From: Nemertoderma westbladi
Taxonomy: Eukaryota; Xenacoelomorpha; Nemertodermatida; Nemertodermatidae
DNA: 34,109 nucleotides
Direction: 5' to 3'
Assembly: GCA_032718475.1 (NCBI GenBank)
Contig: JAUCBJ010000513.1
Span: 1-34,109, forward strand
How positions within the stretch are numbered: the first letter of the stretch is position 1; every line of letters starts with the position of its first letter. The translations under genes were made by a program, and so were the position numbers. This document shows, one piece after another, positions 31,301 through 34,109 of the stretch. A model generated the notes under the pieces. The model was not told the origin of the DNA and ran no database searches. It saw only the letters and a program-made list of their open reading frames with translations.

Positions 31301-32388
31301 GAACTGGGGTAAAGCTAATTCTTTCACCGCTTGGACTTGTTGCTGCAATTTGCGTTTCTCTAAACAATCATAAGTTCCTTTTCCGATCTTCTGCCGAATA
31401 GCGTCTAACATGTTTCGTACAACGCTCTCTTTGACGTCGGTAACGGGTTGGATTGGGGTTAAGCCTGGACGGTTATATGGGTTAAACGGCGATATTAGAT
31501 GACCGCGTCCTAATTCGGCTAGGTAGGGTTGGTGAATATCTAGTGAGCCCACTACCGGAGTGCCGCCGATTAATTGTTCGGGTAACACAAGATCTTTAAA
31601 CAGTGAGTACAGTTCAGGGGGATCCGTTATACTATTAGGATCAAGCGTTTGAGGTCTCACTAAGGAATGAGGAGGTCTGACCGAGTATTCCGGAACTCTG
31701 ATCATTGGTTTATTTAAGGATTGTTTGAGCCGAGCGAGCGTAGGTGATACATCAAACAGGTTTCGCTCGAAACTCCCATAAGTATATCGTGTAAAACTGT
31801 GTTTAGCGCAACGTCTCCGCGAATGTTTAGGTCTTTCCGTTTGCTGATTTGGTCTAGGGCATTCGTCGCAGTAATACCAAAGACGCACGTCCTGCGTCGC
31901 GGAAACGCGGGTGATCGTTCTCCAGTTTTACAATATTCCTCCATCTGTTCGAAGCTAGGTAGCGGTCGATCGGCGGTAAGATACATCATAGTGAAATAGA
32001 GCCGTTTGAGTTCTATCATAGGGTCATGATGTATACCTTGAGGATATCAAGTTTCTAGATTTTGTTGACTGGCAATATTGAGATATGTTTCTCTCAGGAA
32101 TTCCAGATAATCGTTGAAGTTGCTGCGTTTATCCGGCTCTTCAACGTCTTCTCTTTTGAGTCTGTTTCGAATAGAATTCTCGTGTTCTATTCTCGGTTTA
32201 TCGTTACGACTCTGCTGGGTATGATATTTAAATAAAACCATTTCCCTTTCGGTGTCTACATTGTCCGTATCGTGTAAATCGATAGGATGGCCAGTAGTTA
32301 AGAAGTCCATATACGTACCATTACGATGCGTATAGCGAGCGGTGAATTTTCTATAGTCCAATTCACGCGTAAGTTGCTCCTGGGACAT
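28327..32388 (-). pseudogene. Unrecognised zinc-knuckle protein (copy B, more complete)
   Basis: About 1,350 codons from an ATG at 32388 to TAA at 28327. The frame crosses TGA at 32047, shifts near 31880, crosses TGA 31256 and a TAA at about 31160, shifts back near 30600, crosses TGA 30040 and TGA 28669, and ends in the basic tail RKRRPRKKD. Features: LYFTMMYLTADRPLP; a CDEC pair; a Glu/Gln coiled segment (about 31150-31330); TYDNEGS and THVFTRA; YPFVDTQL; HPLILGT and RFLTPF; a Cys/His cluster (CRLCASRDH); then CAYC-x5-H-x4-C and the CCHC knuckle CHHCQLKGHASFDC (29059-29100). It aligns with copy A in the same order but at low identity. No pol, LTR or TIR was recognised around it. Role unknown; nucleic-acid binding inferred. 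Confidence 0.75.
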
Positions 32389-34109
32389 TGGCGGTTCGAT
32401 ATAACAACCATCGTCCTCCGTAGTAGTTAGTCAGTACCTTCCAGAATGCCACGTTATTATTAATTATATGATGTTGACAACCACGACTTTAGAGGGATTG
32501 TAATATTAATATTAAAACAATAAAATAGGACATTATTTTCGTTATTATTATGTATCCTTGGATACTAGCAGTGTGCTATTTATTCCCTATGCTATTCAAT
32601 GGGGCAAGCTTTCTATTGTTCTTTTTACTCACTTCTAATTCTAGCGTGGTTGTTGCTATGGTGACATTATGGAAAGCTAGCAGTAGAATTAGGGTAATTC
32701 TCATGCATACAGATCTGGGATGCTATTTAATAGTAATTCTTTAATTGTCAATATCCCCTTTATACATGATTTGGTAAATTTTATCGGCTATTGACTATAT
32801 ATTGGAGATTCTCGCACACTAATACACTTAATAGGGTGAATCTCCGCTCCCATGATCTATTAATTAATAGAATTTTGGGAACATTATAAATTGTATAAAA
32901 TGACAATTTATCAAATTCATTAAAAGAGATGAATTAGAATTTATTCCCGTAAATTTTATTATTTAATATTAAAATAGACACAATTTTATTCCAGAACATG
33001 TCTGGGGACGTTAACCACTGATTCTAGAATTTTGTCTTTCAAGTATATCGGTGGGTGCCGCGATATCTTAATCGACTAGAATTACAGATGGTCAAAGTGT
33101 TTAACAGATTTATTTTGCGTTTTACGCTACTGTTAAAGGGACATCACGCTACTATATGTATTATTTAATATACGGTATGAGAGCAATATCGCACGAAGCA
33201 ATGTCAGTGTGAAGAGGCAAGTCGTTTCCAAGGTCTACCCAGAGCTTGGTTTCGCCGAGACACGAGGATCTGAACTTTGCATTCCTAATACTCTGCTTAC
33301 CAATAATACTGGAATATAGTAGGAGCTTTATTGTACTTTAATAAGTACGGATATTTCATCTTACTGTAGTCACGTATTTATAATATGATACGGACAGTAA
33401 GGAAAGAGAAAAAGAATTATTTCTCGCCGTCGCACTAAATATATAATATACATAATTAAGTAATAAGACTAATATATTGCACTAATCTACTAAATAATCG
33501 CTAAAATAACACTATTTAAATAACTTGCGATATTTCCAAAGCTAGCCTTTTAAGTTTTAGCAATGGTGTGGACCAAGTATGTTGTATGTACTTAACATAT
33601 CTTTAAGTGCAACTACGTAGTTCTACAAAGTATAACAAGTTTAATGCATATACTTTGAAAGCTTAGAAAGTTTCTAGCAAGGGCTTTGAATGTATTTATA
33701 TGTACAACTACTTAGCTTTAGAGGGTATAACAAGTTTTAAAGAGGCACTTAGAAAGATTAGTACGCCTCAACCATGTAATTTGAAAATATAAAATTGTAT
33801 TGACTTCGGAATATAATATGGTGACTGTACGGGTGTTATATTCTTCCAATTTTTAATGAAACATCAAGATGAATCTAATTTTTGTTTAAGGGCATTGTAT
33901 AAGTGTCATACTTTAATGTAAGTGAGATACTCAAATATTGTCATCTTTTTTTTATACGTTTTATTATATTTTTGTTATTTATTATTTGTGATATACCGAT
34001 CTAGCACTTTATATGATACCAGGTCGATTCGCTTTAAGGCGGTATAGAGACGAGTAACTCCCCGTAAAAGGTGCCTAGGGGGCGTTCATAAATTATGTCA
34101 CACACAGGG
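32389..34109. other. No gene recognised; AT-rich flank
   Basis: Small frames here, such as 32550-32744, are hydrophobic and low-complexity with no supporting signal. A diverged direct repeat built on TGTAYTTA...AACTAC...TATAACAAGTTT lies at about 33580-33640 and 33690-33740. The extreme end (GGGGGCGTTCATAAATTATG, from about 34079) could be the edge of another element. Confidence 0.45.

Overview
The window is animal (metazoan) nuclear DNA, almost certainly from an invertebrate. It carries a long BEL/Pao LTR retrotransposon, a class known only from metazoans, plus a eukaryotic-type tyrosine recombinase, splice-signal-bearing leader exons and tRNA-derived repeats. I see no operons, no rRNA and no convincing host single-copy gene. 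It reads as a nest of mobile elements, and I cannot name the species.

Region 1 (3-5379): a compact, apparently young DNA element. It has 216-bp terminal inverted repeats (TIRs) differing at about one base, termini of the AG...CT type and a possible 6-bp target duplication, which are hallmarks of Polinton/Maverick elements. None of the Polinton replication or capsid genes is present. It carries a promoter with paired CCAAT boxes and a TATTTAA box, a duplicated leader exon with good splice sites, a zinc-finger/GSGW-domain protein, and a protein that I read as a divergent two-repeat TATA-binding protein (TBP). These are followed by a tRNA-like tandem array and a palindromic minisatellite.

Region 2 (5380-9538): a minus-strand tyrosine recombinase with all catalytic residues (Crypton/DIRS/Ngaro type), short tandem duplications, and a decayed plus-strand gag-like gene.

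Region 3 (9539-25336): a very large (about 15.8 kb) BEL/Pao element between two LTR copies of about 1.16 kb. Gag (DUF1759-like region, CCHC knuckles) and Pol (protease, RT, RNase H, integrase) are recognisable but carry nonsense codons and frameshifts. Between pol and the 3' LTR lies an unrecognised protein of roughly 1,070 codons with a CxxC motif, a zinc knuckle and a basic tail.

Region 4 (25337-34109): a second coiled-coil gag-like gene abutting the 3' LTR. On the minus strand (28327-32388) lies a second, more complete and strongly diverged copy of the same unrecognised zinc-knuckle protein. The remaining flanks are AT-rich without recognisable genes.

The two most promising novelties are the TBP-encoding mini-Polinton-like element and the two-copy zinc-knuckle protein family attached to the BEL element. 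Many disabling TGA codons look like CGA to TGA changes, which suggests CpG decay of the older elements; the TIR element shows none.
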